Origin: Cystobasidium ongulense
Lineage: Eukaryota; Basidiomycota; Cystobasidiomycetes; Cystobasidiales; Cystobasidiaceae
NCBI GenBank assembly: GCA_022835595.1
Contig: BQUP01000009.1
Location: forward strand, 558,001-622,000
Direction: 5' to 3'
DNA length: 64,000 nt
Position 1 is the stretch's first letter. Every line of letters begins with the position of its first letter. This document shows, piece by piece, positions 23,644-35,232 of this stretch. A program made the position numbers and the translations under genes. The notes beneath the pieces are model-generated. The model made no database searches. It was not told where the DNA came from and saw only the letters and a program-made list of their open reading frames with translations.

Positions 23644-24088
23644 CGTGGTGAGCTTGGCCTGGACCAGCCAGAGTGTAGCGTAGTGTTGTTTGAAGTAGCC
23701 AGAGTTGCGGGTGTAGGAGGTGTAAGATGAGGAGAGACAGGTCGAGTCGACGTCGATGCAGCAAAACAAGCAACAATCGCGCCGTACAAGCTGATCACGT
23801 GCATCCATCATGAAAGACGAGACTGAATTTTGGGCGTTTCAAGCTGCTCTGAGGACGCTTCTTGGTTGATAATATCCTATTGCACCGTATCCGCACTCTC
23901 CGTGACAAGTTGCCTGCTGCAGAGCGGTAATGGTCCAAGCGCCTTGCTTCTTTGCCACCACTATGTAGAAGCATTACTTCAGCCAGAAGCAATGATAATG
24001 TGTAGCAAGCGGTGGTGGAGGGATGCTGTGCAGGAGCTTGGGTGCGAGGGTATGATGGTGAGTGAGTAGACCGTCTTGTCTCTCTATC
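23644..24088. promoter_or_regulatory. Divergent promoter shared by the Nud1-like and YTH genes
   Basis: A 445-bp non-coding interval separates the two start codons, which point away from each other. Both leaders and core promoters must fit here. I recognise no TATA box or specific operator. Confidence 0.5.
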
Positions 24089-27000
24089 ATGCTCTCTACC
24101 TTCTTACCTTCCATCATGGCCGCTTCGACATCTGCTACATCTTCCTCTTCACCATGGTCTTCAAGCTTCCCACACCTCGTCCGCACCGCAACTGCCGCAC
24201 TCCCCATGGCCTCTCCAATCTGGGAGGAGGAGCCGCCTACCCTCATCGACGACGACGACGTCCCGCTGTCCTTTTACAGTCCCTCGACCTCAGGCAGCAG
24301 CAATCATCATGCTGCCGGCGTGCGAAGGTCGCAGACTGTCACTGCAGCTGGAAGTCGCTTGCACAGGATAGGAAGCAGCACGTCGTCCACATCGCCTGGC
24401 GGAGCCTTCAACACGCACAATGGACTGTCCTCGTCTTCCACTTCCTCGCTCGAGAGACCGCTGTCAGCGAGCACTGGCGTGTCGCGGCGTACAAGCATCA
24501 AGGCGACCTCGCCATCGCTGAACAGAGTCGTCGAGGGAAGCACGCCAGAGGACGAGACGCAATACTACCCTTCCAACGCATACCTGCCATTGTCAGACGA
24601 CGACAACCAGGCCCTCTACGCCGGCGCAGCTGCAAGCCTGGCCAGACACTCGTCGATGCCGGTGAGCAGGGCATACAGGCGAGATCCGAACAATCCAGGC
24701 GCACCATGGCAGAGGACTCAGCAGCAGGAGCAGCAGCAGCATTCTCACCACCATCAATACCCTATCTCGCCGCCAGCATCCTCGTCCGACTCGACTTGTC
24801 CACCGCGGCCAAGAAGCAACAGCACAGCCGCAGCAGAGGTGCGAGGGAATTGCATTGACCACGAGGCAGTGTATCACCGAGCTGACGATCCTCCTCTCTC
24901 GCCAACCACCCGTCCCCATCCTCTTCTGCCTTGAATTTCTGCACTCGCAATCGTCTCGCATTTTTATTCCTTCGATCGTTCTCCACCACTTTACACGCTA
25001 TCCTGCTACAATCGTCGACAGGCGCAGCTACCTAATGCAATGACGCTTCAGTCACCAGCGACTGCTTCATCCCTCTACCAGCCTTCTTCTCCCAACGCGC
25101 CCTCGTCACCGCTCAACTCTGGCTTTGTCGTGACTTCAAGGCCCAACTCTCAAGCTCACGCACGCAATGCAGTCGGCTACAATCAGCACTTTTCCTCTCC
25201 CATGTCTTCGGCACCTGGGCACGGAAGAAGCATGAGCAGTCACGGCTGGTCTAGCACAGAAACGAGCACTCCCTCCTATCAGACACTCCAACACTCGCCA
25301 GCTCATTCCCGACATGCTTCGGAATCACTATCCAATTCTGGGAGTTCACAAGCTCATCATCAATTAGGAAGAGTGCCTTCAAATGCTAGCACAGGCAGTA
25401 GTCATGCTCATAACAACAACACTGGAAGCAACAACTCGAACCATAATTCTACACCCTCGCCAGCTTCCCCGATTGATACGTCTCTGCTGGGACAGAATAA
25501 CCCTTGGTCACCTACGGCAGAAGAAAGGATGCATTTCAGAGAACTGTCATCTACTCTGAACCTTGCTACTCTGAGACCTCAGGGTACATCGTCGTCAAAT
25601 GGCTTAACGGATGGTATCATCGAATCCTCCATTCCTTCTTCTTCTTCTGGGCCTATATCTCCACCCTCTAGTAAGAGAGGATCAGCTTTCAAAGATCCCT
25701 CTTCCCCACGAAGAGCAAACTCACTTAATACACATGGTAGAGGATTCAAGCCGAGACCGATAGATGAGCCTGTCCCGCATGCACCTTCAGTCTTAGGAGC
25801 ATCGGGAAGCAGACAGCCTCAACGCAAGAACACCCCTGTACTCCCTCCACTCGTCACCTCATCTGAAGCTTTATACACTGCAGCTACCGAGAACACCAAC
25901 GGGCAAGGTCTGGTACCCGCTACCGGCGCCGTCAATCAGCAAGCTATCGAATCACATCTTGCGCAATCGACAAGCACTACTAGAGCTTTACAGTCTGTAC
26001 AGAATGGATTTGAGCAACCAGCACCTGGCGTAAATGGGGCGAAAATTATACGCGGACCCGCAAGTGCTGCACCCTACGTACCTCCCATCGGCCACACACA
26101 CGCTTCAGATCGCGCTGCCATGTCTCCTGAGTTTACAGCTCAGCACGCTGTCGCCCCCACTCGACAGCATCACGAGCCATACTCGCGCAGTAGTCAACTC
26201 TATGGACATGCAGCGCCTGTTGGGCTTGACCACATCAACCATTTACGTGGCTTCACTACTGCTGGTCCTGGAATACCTGAAAATAGCTATCTGCAGGAAA
26301 GAGAACGTATTACCGGCTTGAGTACTTTACAACAGCAGCAACAACGCGATCATGTCCGGCAAGAACAGCACGTTCAATCCTTCTCACCGTCGTCGTATAG
26401 TGCTACACCATTATCACCACAGACAGCTACCTCTCTCAATTCAGCTATCACAATGCAATTCCCTTCTCTCCATAACATGAATAACGCAGCTGCTTTGACA
26501 AGTAACTTGCAACTTCAACAACATTTACTAGCTCAACAAACTCAACAGCTGCATGAACAACAAAATCAACTTGCTCTTGCCCTTGCGAATGGGCTGAATC
26601 TTCAAGATAGAACCTCTTTACTTATTGGGAATGCGAACAATCACCAGCAATACCTCCCGATTGGATTGCCTACTTCTCCACCTAATGCAAGATCTCAGTT
26701 ACAGCCAAATGAGGATCCTTACACTATTGCAACCAAAATTGAAGCATTACAAAAGGCCAACGCTATGCTCGTTGCTGCTATGAATGAACAGAATGGACAG
26801 CAGCAGCACCTCATGCAACAATCACACTTCCCACATCAGCTTCCTGGAGTGCAGCAGGTGCAGATGAGTCAACATGGTGTTCAATATCCTATTGCTGGCA
26901 TGTACGGATCTCCTGCACCTGTACCTGCGCACCACAGTCCTGCACCCAGTGCAGACCTAGGTCGACCTGTATCTGTCAATGGAACAAATGGTCAACACCA

Positions 27001-27878
27001 ACAGCAGCGACACGAAGGAATCAGTCCAGTTGACATTCACGCTCTCACAGCTGCGAAAGGCTATAATCCAAGAGAATTCGATGCTCGTCCTCCTCAAGCT
27101 CGTTTCTTCGTTATCAAATCCTTCACTGAAGATGATGTTTTCAAGTCTATCAAATTTGAGATATGGTCTTCTACAGTATTGGGTAATAACAGATTAGATA
27201 AAGCTTTTTCAGAATCATCAGAGAAAGGTCCAATATATTTGTTTTTCAGTGTGAATGCATCTGGTCATTTCTGTGGAGTAGCAGAAATGTTAACTCCTTT
27301 AGATTATTCAGTTACTTCTTCAGTTTGGGCTCAAGGTGATAAATGGAAAGGAGTTATGAACTTACGTTGGATTTATATTAAAGATATACCCAATCCTGCT
27401 TTAAGACATTTGAAATTAATGAACACAAACGAACAGAAACCGGTTACTAGTAGTAGAGATACTCAAGAAGTTCCTTATGAGCAAGGTTGTGAAATGTTAC
27501 ATATATTTGGGAGCTATCAATCGAAAACCTCTTTGTTACAAGGTAAGTTTGGATTGGAATACTTTTTTAATCAACGAGTTACACAGTGCTGAATCTACTC
27601 CTTCAGACTTCGCATATTATCAAGCTCAAACTGCTACACCGGTCTCTGCTAATGCTGCAATGGCAGCTTCTATCAAATCTCCTCCTCCTGCTCACAATGG
27701 CACTCCAGCTGGTCCTCCCACGCAAGCTGGACATCCAAATTCTTACAGTGGCCCTCACAATCGCTCGAGCACCCCATCACAGCAACAACAGCAGGGCTCG
27801 TATCAACACAATCCATTGCATCACCAACCTCAGCAACAACACTATAGATCACGCCAGACTGCGCCTTTGAAACGATAA
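24089..27878 (+). CDS. YTH-domain m6A RNA-binding protein
   Basis: Probable reader of N6-methyladenosine in mRNA. Exons 24089-24838, 25022-27542 and 27607-27878 give 1180 residues, with phases matching. The first 940 residues are low-complexity (S, P, Q, N, H), typical of YTHDF-type proteins that form granules. The YTH domain spans about residues 940-1090: ARFFVIKSFTEDDVFKSIKF, then EIWSST, VWAQGDKWKG and KPVTSSRDTQEVP. The three tryptophans of the methyl-adenine cage are present (IW, VW, KW). A single-residue insertion (QGDKW versus QDKW) is seen relative to the human DF proteins. The second ATG at 24116 is an alternative start. The tail is Q-rich. Confidence 0.93.
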
Positions 27879-28806
27879 AGCACCACGACGTGCTTCCTCC
27901 CTTTTTGTGCCAGATACTCCAATTGAGCGGCTCCCAATCATATGTTATCGACTTTTCAGTTCGCCGTCACGAATACCTTCGTTCCGCATATGTTTGTTAT
28001 CAAATCGTCTATAATCTCATTGATATACACGGACGCTACATCAGTACAAGCTTTGTTATCTTGGACATCGTAATTCTTTCTTTCGTTTGGCAAGCGACCT
28101 CGTCGCCGGATCCACGCAGTCGCCTTTATGCCTTTGACCGGTGGGGAGCCGTCTGTCATCACCGAGTCTCAAGCTTGCGGGTTCACCGTAGGCAGAACTT
28201 GTACATCGTAATTCTTCTTTCTCCGTTCTATTGCAAGTTTAATCTTACGCAAGTCTTTTGTCGATAAGCTAGAACTAGCCAAGAGCTGCGCCTGTTCCCT
28301 CGTGACGTCCGCCTGTACAGAAAGAGACGAAGAGGCGCTTGCTTCTCATTGTCATTTGCATAAGTGAAGATTGTCACGGAAGACGACTTTGTTTGGTACA
28401 TCGCGATCGATGCTTTGTTTGGTCGGAATTCGAAGGTCTCCTATAGCTACTCCAGACACGATGAAAATGCTAGGTTGTATTAACGACTGCGACCACTATT
28501 ATACGGAGCTTTCGTTTAATGATTCTACAATTTTCTAACACTGCGCCTACCGAAAGCCTGCTATCTGCCGTCTGCGGCATGTGATCTTGTCCGTCTACTC
28601 ATATCTACCTCAATTTTTCGCATCTCGTGCTGGGGCTCGTGCTTCACCCAGGTTCTCATCATCCATCTATTGCTAGGCTTTTTACGATAGTTGGCAATCT
28701 TAGGGTTTAGGGGTTTAGGGTTTAGGGTTGTCTCAACAATCACGCAGACCAGCGAAATGGTCGACATGACTTACGATGCTGTCACATTTAAACAAGACTT
28801 AGTCTG
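27879..28806. other. Convergent intergenic region with a telomere-like tract
   Basis: This 928-bp region lies between the YTH stop and the stop of the minus-strand unknown gene. It holds 3' flanks and, at 28700-28729, a TTTAGGG-type tract. A small frame at 27890-28267 (+) reads through the 3' flank and looks non-coding. Confidence 0.55.
28700..28729 (+). repeat. Interstitial telomere-like tract (TTTAGGG-type, four units)
   Basis: The tract reads TTAGGG, TTTAGGGG, TTTAGGG, TTTAGGG, then TT. It lies 77 bp beyond the stop codon of the minus-strand gene at 28807-30293. A shorter tract of the same kind and orientation sits inside that gene at 29972-29988. Confidence 0.85.
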
Positions 28807-30293
28807 CTACGGTTTTGCATTTTGCCTTTTCTTTGCCAAAAGCCGAGCCCCTATAGCTCGTGCGAACGACTTGCGGGCCACCGCACGAGGGCCGCTGCCA
28901 GGCTTGGCTGCGTCGATGATGGTTCGGGAAAGGCGAGAAAGGTGCCGCGGTCCATAGGTATCAGGCAATGATTCTTCAAGAAGTAACTTCCGCTTCTTGC
29001 AATGAATGGTCAGCAATGTAGTGGGTGTGGTCCGTGAGTCAGGATACCGGATCTCTGGAAATCTTCGGGTTGCTTTTTTGAACGCAAGAAGCTCTTCTGC
29101 TTCAGAATCCGTCCCATCCGTCTCTTCATGGTCCGATTCTGAGGATCCAGAACTTGAAGCTGAGGTCGCCTCAACCGACGAGTCCGAAGTATCCGCTTCC
29201 TCTTCTTCCACCGACTTGCTTCGTGCTTTATCTCCGGGTCTCGAGTGGTCCGACTCGTCGCCGGCGTCGACTGTCGCTCTTCGCGAACGCGAACGATCAC
29301 GTTGGCCAGCCGGTACCATTCTCATCCGGTTCTTTGACGGCGTCCTGGACAGCCCTCCCACTGATGTCGGTGTGGTTCTAGAGGCACTGGCGCGGCTTTG
29401 TGACCCTTCTGAAAGATGTTCAAGATCTTGCTTGAGCTCTACATTCTCCCTTGTATCCAATTTTGCCCAAGAGACCTCCGGCGCATATATCAAGTACCAA
29501 GGTTGCCAATCTTTGGGTAATGGCGGTGGGGTTGGAGGCGTGCGATCAAAAATACTTTGAGGCGGAACGTAGTTTGGACTCCACTGAGGTGGAGTAGCAT
29601 GTCTGATGGTCTTCCTGTCGCTAACGTCTAAGGTCTGTGTGAAGCTGATCCTGGAACTGGTGCCTGACGTTGTATTGTGTGTAGCATAGTCTTGGGTAGT
29701 GAGCAGTGTGAAGTTTCCATCTGACTTGGGACCATTCTGGCCTACCCTTTCCTTTGCTTTCGTTTTTGCGAAGGTTAGATGTTCCTTTCGACCTACACCG
29801 TTCTCCGCTGGCACCGAGATCACAGTAGCGTCGAGGGTAGTCCTCCGGAAACCCTGCAAGTACACATCAAGCAGGGAACGAATAAGTAGACCAAAACACA
29901 TACCAGATACTCCTCGTCAGACTCCACTGGAGCATTCCCTGCATTTTCCTTCCATTTTCCCTGGTGGCGCATTAGGGTTTAGGATTTAGCGGTGGTCTTC
30001 CTGACACGGCGAGCTCATCAGCCGAGGAGAACCGCTCACCTTTGACGCGTAGGGGATGCGGTGCGACTGCTGTTCGACGCTGGGTTCTCCTCCATTTGAT
30101 ATACGCGCGCTGTTGGGCTTGCTTGTCTGTACATTGATAAAGGTCAAATGAGCACCGATCAATGCAGAAGCTAGCCCTTCAGATGACTGACTGATAGAGG
30201 TCGCTGTTGCGAACTCGAAGGTCGAGGTGCGATTGAGATTGCTCGAACTTCGACAGACACCGCCGCACGACGCTGGAACGGACTTGGAGCCAT
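28807..30293 (-). CDS. Uncharacterised Ser/Arg/Glu-rich protein
   Basis: Four phase-0 exons (30293-30192, 30126-30040, 29960-29904, 29853-28807) join in one frame to give 430 residues. The first donor is GTCAGT, weaker than the others. I recognise no domain. Visible parts are a basic N-terminus (MAPSPFQRRAAV), an acidic patch ESDEEYL near residue 77, a Pro-rich PPTPPPLPKDWQPWYLIYAP segment, an RS/acidic-Ser stretch at about 250-320, and a basic C-terminus (KSFARAIGARLLAKKR). The composition suggests a nuclear protein. A simpler model starts at the ATG at 29972 (371 residues). Cys-containing frames further upstream could be extra 5' exons. Telomere-like repeats lie in the third intron. Confidence 0.6.
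29972..29988 (+). repeat. Short telomere-like tract inside an intron
   Basis: It reads TTAGGG, TTTAGGA, TTTAG, in the same orientation as the tract at 28700-28729. In the preferred gene model it lies in the 79-nt intron 30039-29961. In the shorter model it immediately precedes the start codon. Confidence 0.7.
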
Positions 30294-30814
30294 CTGCAAC
30301 AAAAGGCGATCGAGCCGGATCAGCGAGTGCTACGCGTGCTATAGCCTGCAGCGAGCCAGATGTCGCGCTGAGCCTTACGAGTAGCGCTATTTGAGCATAT
30401 GAGGCTTGTCACTGCTGTTCCGAGGCCCTCCTTACAACGCTGCTCGGTGTTGGCGACCCATGGTCAGACAGACTGCGACCACCGCGAGAGATACAGAACG
30501 GCCATAATGAGCAAGATGGGCCATTGTACGGTGTGAGCAGTTGCTTACTGTTGGGATTGTTACAACCTGGACCGGCTTCTGGCTTTCTTGCTTTCAAACA
30601 ATGTGGTCGAGGACAGAAGCCGCTGGATTGTTGGGCAGCCCGCCAGGCTTGAAAGTGCACCGATTGGTTTTGGCAGAGGTCGTTGATGCAACGACTTGCA
30701 CACCTCGCACCAGACTGGAATACGAGACACCTAGGCCTCACGTACTGAATAAATAAGGCGTCCCGGGTATTTGCTCGCTGGCGGCTGGAGTAGGTACTAT
30801 ATCCAGCCATCAAG
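30294..30814. other. Region between divergent genes, content unresolved
   Basis: A minus-strand frame at 30409-30813 is Cys-rich (RCASRCINDLC, GFCPRPHC) and ends near a GTAAGC donor. It could therefore be a 5' exon of the minus-strand gene, or chance. Its ATG would lie 1-2 nt from the opposing methyltransferase ATG, which argues against an independent gene. Confidence 0.35.
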
Positions 30815-31888
30815 ATGGAATTCCTACCAGAAGTGTGTTATTGTCAAGATTTTCGACCGCTTATGTCCGCTGACGAAGATATACGCGCTGGATCAGGATA
30901 ATTCTGCCTATGCTCAACAAGCTTACTGGTGCGTCGTAATATAATCTGCGTGCAAGATCATGCTGGCTGACTTTTAGGACTAGGAATGAGCGATACTCCA
31001 AGTACGCCAAACGGACCCTACATCGGTCACTTTGGTACTAAAGACTGAGAAATGGATCCAATTTCAGAGAAGACACCTTTGACTGGTGCAGAAAGTTTAG
31101 CGACGTAGCCGAAGAAATGCATCGTCACATACCTGATAAAAGCTCACGTATCGCGATGCTTGGCTGTGTAAGTATTGCGCTTGACCGTTGATCTTCTGGC
31201 TGCTCATTGTCCCTTCCTTACGCATCAGGGCAATTCAAGTGAGTGATTGAAGCTATCCTGCAGTTCGATCCAGCTCAATACAGTACTTGAAAGCGTTTTC
31301 GCAAGATATGTATGACGACGGATATCGCAACATTGTTAATGTCGACTTTTCTTCGGTCTGTATCGAACGAATGAAGGCATTGCACAGTGAAGCGCGTCCT
31401 GAGATGACATGTGAGCCAAGTCGTCTCTAATGCATCCGTCTTTCAAGCTGAGAGCTAGTCATTTAGGGATTGAGGGCGATATTCGAGACCTTGACCTTCC
31501 GTCAGGCTCATTCGATGTGGCCGTCGACAAAGCAACAATGGACGCTATGATGACCGTGAAGGGCGATATCTGGGTTAGTTTTAGTTGTTGCCTGATTGGC
31601 TTGTGCTGATCTGCCATCCCCTAGAATCCGCCTGAAGAAGTGGTCAAGAGTTGCAACAAAGAGGTGGACGAAGTATTGAGGTGAGCTTTATCTTACCAAC
31701 GGTAAACGCGTTACTGATGGGACGAACAATACAGAATTCTGAAACCTGGCGGTGTCTTCCTGTATATCACCTTCGGGCAACCACACTTTAGAAAGCAATA
31801 TTTAACAAGGGAGAATACGACGCTTCAAGTGACTGAGTTGTTGACTGGAGGATTCTCTTACTTTTTGTACGTTATGAGGAAGCTGTGA
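30815..31888 (+). CDS. eEF1A lysine methyltransferase-like protein (EEF1AKMT4 type)
   Basis: SAM-dependent seven-beta-strand methyltransferase, probably acting on a lysine of translation factor eEF1A. Nine exons in about 1.07 kb (30815-30832, 30897-30928, 30978-31001, 31068-31167, 31229-31238, 31294-31410, 31467-31573, 31625-31680, 31735-31888) give 205 residues, all phases matching. The start MEFLPEDNSAYAQQAYW matches the family's N-terminal YW motif. SAM-binding motif I, MLGCGNS, is split by an intron and partly encoded by a 10-nt exon. VNVDFSSVCIERM and GSFDVAVDKATMDAM are the following motifs. LKPGGVFLYITFGQPHFR matches the family's late strand region. One acceptor appears to be AAG rather than CAG/TAG. 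Confidence 0.88.
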
Positions 31889-32697
31889 CGAGGGAAATTC
31901 GACCTTGGGCAAGCTAGCTTTCACGCGGAATGTGTCAATACGTCTTTCGCTGCAAATTGATTGATCCCTCGAGGGATTGGAATCAAAGCCAAGTACTGTA
32001 AAACAAAATCGAGCTTAGCTGCTGAACTGTGTGCTCTGAATCGATGCAGGCGGCTAGCCTGCAAGCACATTCGCAATGTCGATTCTGGACTACAGAAGTC
32101 CAAAGCTGAGCTCCCAAGGTCGTCATCGACCCATCAGGGTGCTAGTGCTAGTATCGCCGCTGGCGGGTGCAGTGATAGGTGTCGACGGGAATTGACCGAG
32201 GTCACGTGATCGGTCTACTGACCGGTTCGGCATCTGAAGTAGATGATACTATACCTTACTGTGTCTAGATGGTATGCGATGCCCTACAATCAGCTCTAGA
32301 TGGTGCGTCTTATCTACCTTCGTGTATATGAGCATTCCCGAGGCCTTGCAGCTCCAGAATTTGGTCCTATGAGGCCTGTTTTTATGCAAACCTCACAAGA
32401 CATCTACGCTTTGTAGGAACGTACCCAGAGTGTCATGGTACTGTTTGTGTTCGTAGGATAGCCTAGAGAGGCAATAGAAGACCAAGTGGATCCTACTTAC
32501 CACTAGAGGGACTCACCGAAAGACCGAACAGAAGGAAACTTCCAGGGGGAACAGGGTTCCAGGAAGCTTGATGATTTGGGTAGAAAGGTTCCTACTTATC
32601 CTACAGAGGCGCCCGAGTGCAAAAAGCAGAGCTGGATGCCTCAAGGAAGTCACCTCGAGCCCAAGAAGCTGTAGAAGATCCCGGCAAAAACTTCTAT
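31889..32697. other. Intergenic region
   Basis: An 809-bp region between the methyltransferase and the tRNA-Leu. Only short open frames without protein-like features are present. A run of A's at 32685-32689 is the minus-strand T-run just past the tRNA 3' end. No other structure is recognised. Confidence 0.5.
32684..32697 (-). terminator. RNA polymerase III terminator of tRNA-Leu
   Basis: A T5 run on the minus strand lies about 9 nt beyond the tRNA 3' end, as expected for Pol III termination. Confidence 0.65.
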
Positions 32698-32779
32698 TGA
32701 GGGCTGTGGGATTTGAACCCACGCCTCTTGCGAGACTACGACCTGAACGTAGCACCTTAGACCACTCGGTCAAACCCCC
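32698..32779 (-). tRNA. tRNA-Leu (anticodon CAG)
   Basis: The 82-nt cloverleaf has acceptor GGGGGTT pairing with AGCCCTC and discriminator A. The anticodon stem CTACG/CGTAG is perfect with loop TTCAGGT, giving anticodon CAG. It has a long class II variable arm (TCTCGCAAGAGG) and T-arm GTGGG-TTCAAAT-CCCAC. The B box GGTTCAAATCC is present. No intron is needed. Confidence 0.93.
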
Positions 32780-33062
32780 ATAACAGAATTCCAGACTTAT
32801 CGGTTGTGACTATATATTCTTGGGTTTCCGGTGACAGTTCAAGCCTGGGTCGCGTTCTTTCTTGATGCGAGTTATCTGGTCTCATCTGGCTGTGGCTCCT
32901 GGCAAACTTTACATGCAAGTATACTGTGTTCAGTCCCTAAACCTGAGTTCTAAGAAAAGTTGCTATTCATGTATACGAGTTCTTCCTAATTCGCCACCGT
33001 CGATCCTTCCTCAGACCGTCACCAACACCTGCTGACTCGGAAAGCCTTAAGAGGCTATTCAG

Positions 33063-35191
33063 ATGCTCTCCGTTTGTTTGGCAGCTTCCTGCTGCCTCTT
33101 CTTGCTTCTCTGGCCATCTTCCGAATGCACTGGTACAGCTGCTGGGCAGCTGTCTTTATCGGCCAGGCGTAAGCAACAGGAAAGCAACGGAAGAATAACC
33201 CCATTTATTGAAAGTATCAACACAACCGTCCCGCTCAAGAACTTCCAACTCAGCGTACCGCCTGCTCCCGATGCGAATGTAAAACGACAATGTACGGTGC
33301 GGTTGATTCGGCACGTGCGTCAAGTCCTCTCCTAGTCCGCTTACGCCCCTTCGCCGCTAACAGAGTGTGCAGGTCTTCGGTAATTCTTGGGGAAGGCCGG
33401 CTCATGCCGCCTATATCTCACCTAGTCCTTCGGAATGTGGTACAATCAAAAACTGGTCTTCGATCGTGCTCAACTACACTACTACAAGTAACGGCACACA
33501 ATATGACCGTCTATCCGTGAGATTCTTGATATATAAAATAGGTCTCAGATCAGGCTAATCTTGCGAACAGTCTGTCTACCTGAACCACATCGAGATATTG
33601 CGCACCTCCACCTCAGAGCCGACGCGTGGGGCTGGCATCTTTTGGACTGCATTGAAAGATGTGACCGCGTATGCACGCTTATTTGAGCAATCTGGGAGCA
33701 TCATTGTGGACCTCGGTAATAGCTTAGACGAATCCAAGAATTTAGACGGAGAATTCGACGGTAAGTACTATCGAACCTGAATAATTTTGTGCCAAAACAA
33801 TACTCAATACATTCCTATGACAGTTACACTTTCGGTGACCTTTTATACTGGAGAGGCAGTAATGAAGCCCCCCAGTGACATCCTACCTATATCTAATCTA
33901 GCCAAAGTCGCTGCGAATTACTTTGCTATAGACGAGGATGGCGTGCCTGGCACGCAATGGGTAGTTATACCGGCTGTAAGCGGATTCCAGGCTGTTGTGC
34001 TCAAGCGCCCCGCTCAGAAGAAGAAGGGCCAAGATGGTCTGCAGCTAAATACATCCTGTGATATAGTCACAGCATTAGACCATCTTGGCCCATCTTTCTG
34101 TGCGGGACAGAGCGTCAATTGGCCTTCACTTATCTTGTGCTCTGCCTATATAGAGCGCCAGACAAGCAACAGTCGAAATCTATGCTTCTGGTAATGCAAA
34201 TGAAGAATTCTGGGTGCGTGCAGTCTTCCGGAGACCCAAAGAACCGCAGGCTGATTGTACAGATGATCAGTATACGAATGTTCCAGACGTATTGAAGGAA
34301 GAGATGCCAGACATGTTAGCCAAAGGATCCTTCCGAGAGATTTCGCTAACAATAGACGGTATGAACGCAGGCTATGCTTTCCCGTACCCGGTTATCTTCT
34401 CAGGCGGCATCGTTCCCTCCGCTTGGCGACCTATGATTGCATATGGCGCATACGATCAACCGACTTACCACATCGACATTACGCCTTTGCTTCCATTGTT
34501 TGCTGGCAGAGCTCTTAAATTTGCTCTCATCTTGCATGGCCAGGGAGATGGGAAGAAGAGAAATATTTATGGAAACTGGTTCATCTCTGGCAACGTGAAG
34601 GTTTGGAGAGGTGACAAGCCAATGTCTGGCAGATTGCTGGAATATCACAACCCAGCTTTGGAAGAAAGCTCAGTTATACATATTGAGGAGGAAAACGGTA
34701 CAGCTTCTGTTGTCACAACCGCAAAACGCCATTTCAAGCTGGTGTCGGAACTCAATGGCAGAAGAGTCACTTTCGAACAATATTTACACTTCCTAAATCG
34801 GCAGAATCTATCCAGTAAAGGTGGAAAGCAGCGCGTCGAGCAGTTGATCCGTACAGAGATGGAAGCGCGGGACTCCGGGAAAACGACTTTCAAGGACAAC
34901 TTTTCTTTTCCACTACTCGTGGAGTCTGACTATTCGGCCCACAATCATTTTAGCGCGTCTATTCAGCTTGGGTACCATCACCAATCGATACTTGACAAAA
35001 CAGATGTCGTCCAGACTGCTAGCGGATCCGTATCCCTGAACGAGATCGGGAGAGTTGTGAATGGAACGGGTAAATCTCACGGTCGTATATCACATCAAGA
35101 CTTCAGTGGGAGAGCGTATGAGCGTGAGGTACAGACCAAGGGGATCAGGATTTTGAAGGATGATGAGAGAGAATCGAGATATGCATTTTGA
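33063..35191 (+). CDS. Secreted peptide-N4-asparagine amidase A-like protein (PNGase A family)
   Basis: Probably removes N-linked glycans from glycopeptides in the secretory pathway or outside the cell. Exons 33063-33314, 33373-33516, 33571-33760, 33824-33975 and 34154-35191 give 591 residues, with phases matching. A signal peptide is clear (LSVCLAASCCLFLLLWP, residues 2-18). Family landmarks are CTVRLIRHVFGNSWG, YDRLSSVYLNHIEILRTSTS, GAGIFWTALKDVTAYARLF, ATVEIYASGNANEEFW, MNAGYAFPYPVIFSGG and ITPLLPLFAG. The 178-nt fourth intron (33976-34153) is about three times longer than its neighbours and carries a 15-bp inverted repeat. The C-terminal 200 residues are less conserved. The stop is only 41 nt from the stop of the opposing R3H gene. 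Confidence 0.9.
34026..34091. repeat. 15-bp perfect inverted repeat inside a PNGase A intron
   Basis: GGGCCAAGATGGTCT at 34026-34040 is exactly reverse-complemented by AGACCATCTTGGCCC at 34077-34091, with a 36-nt loop. It would form a stable hairpin in the pre-mRNA intron. Confidence 0.85.
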
Positions 35192-35232
35192 TTCCAGCGC
35201 ATTTCAATGTATAAATAGGACTGCAACCTGCG

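Noticed and set aside
23974-24961. Open frames on the minus strand opposite the first YTH exon
   Set aside because: GC-rich shadow frames. The plus-strand exon splices in phase to the YTH-domain exon.
29972-29990. Short gene ending in RVKGRPPLNPKP with its TAA overlapping the ATG of the next frame
   Set aside because: It is one of two readings of the same splice. The alternative in which every exon joins in phase 0 into a single 430-residue protein needs fewer assumptions.
30409-30813. Minus-strand Cys-rich 134-codon frame, possible zinc protein
   Set aside because: Its ATG would lie within 1-5 nt of the opposing methyltransferase start, and no fold is recognisable. It is kept only as a possible 5' exon of the gene at 28807-30293.
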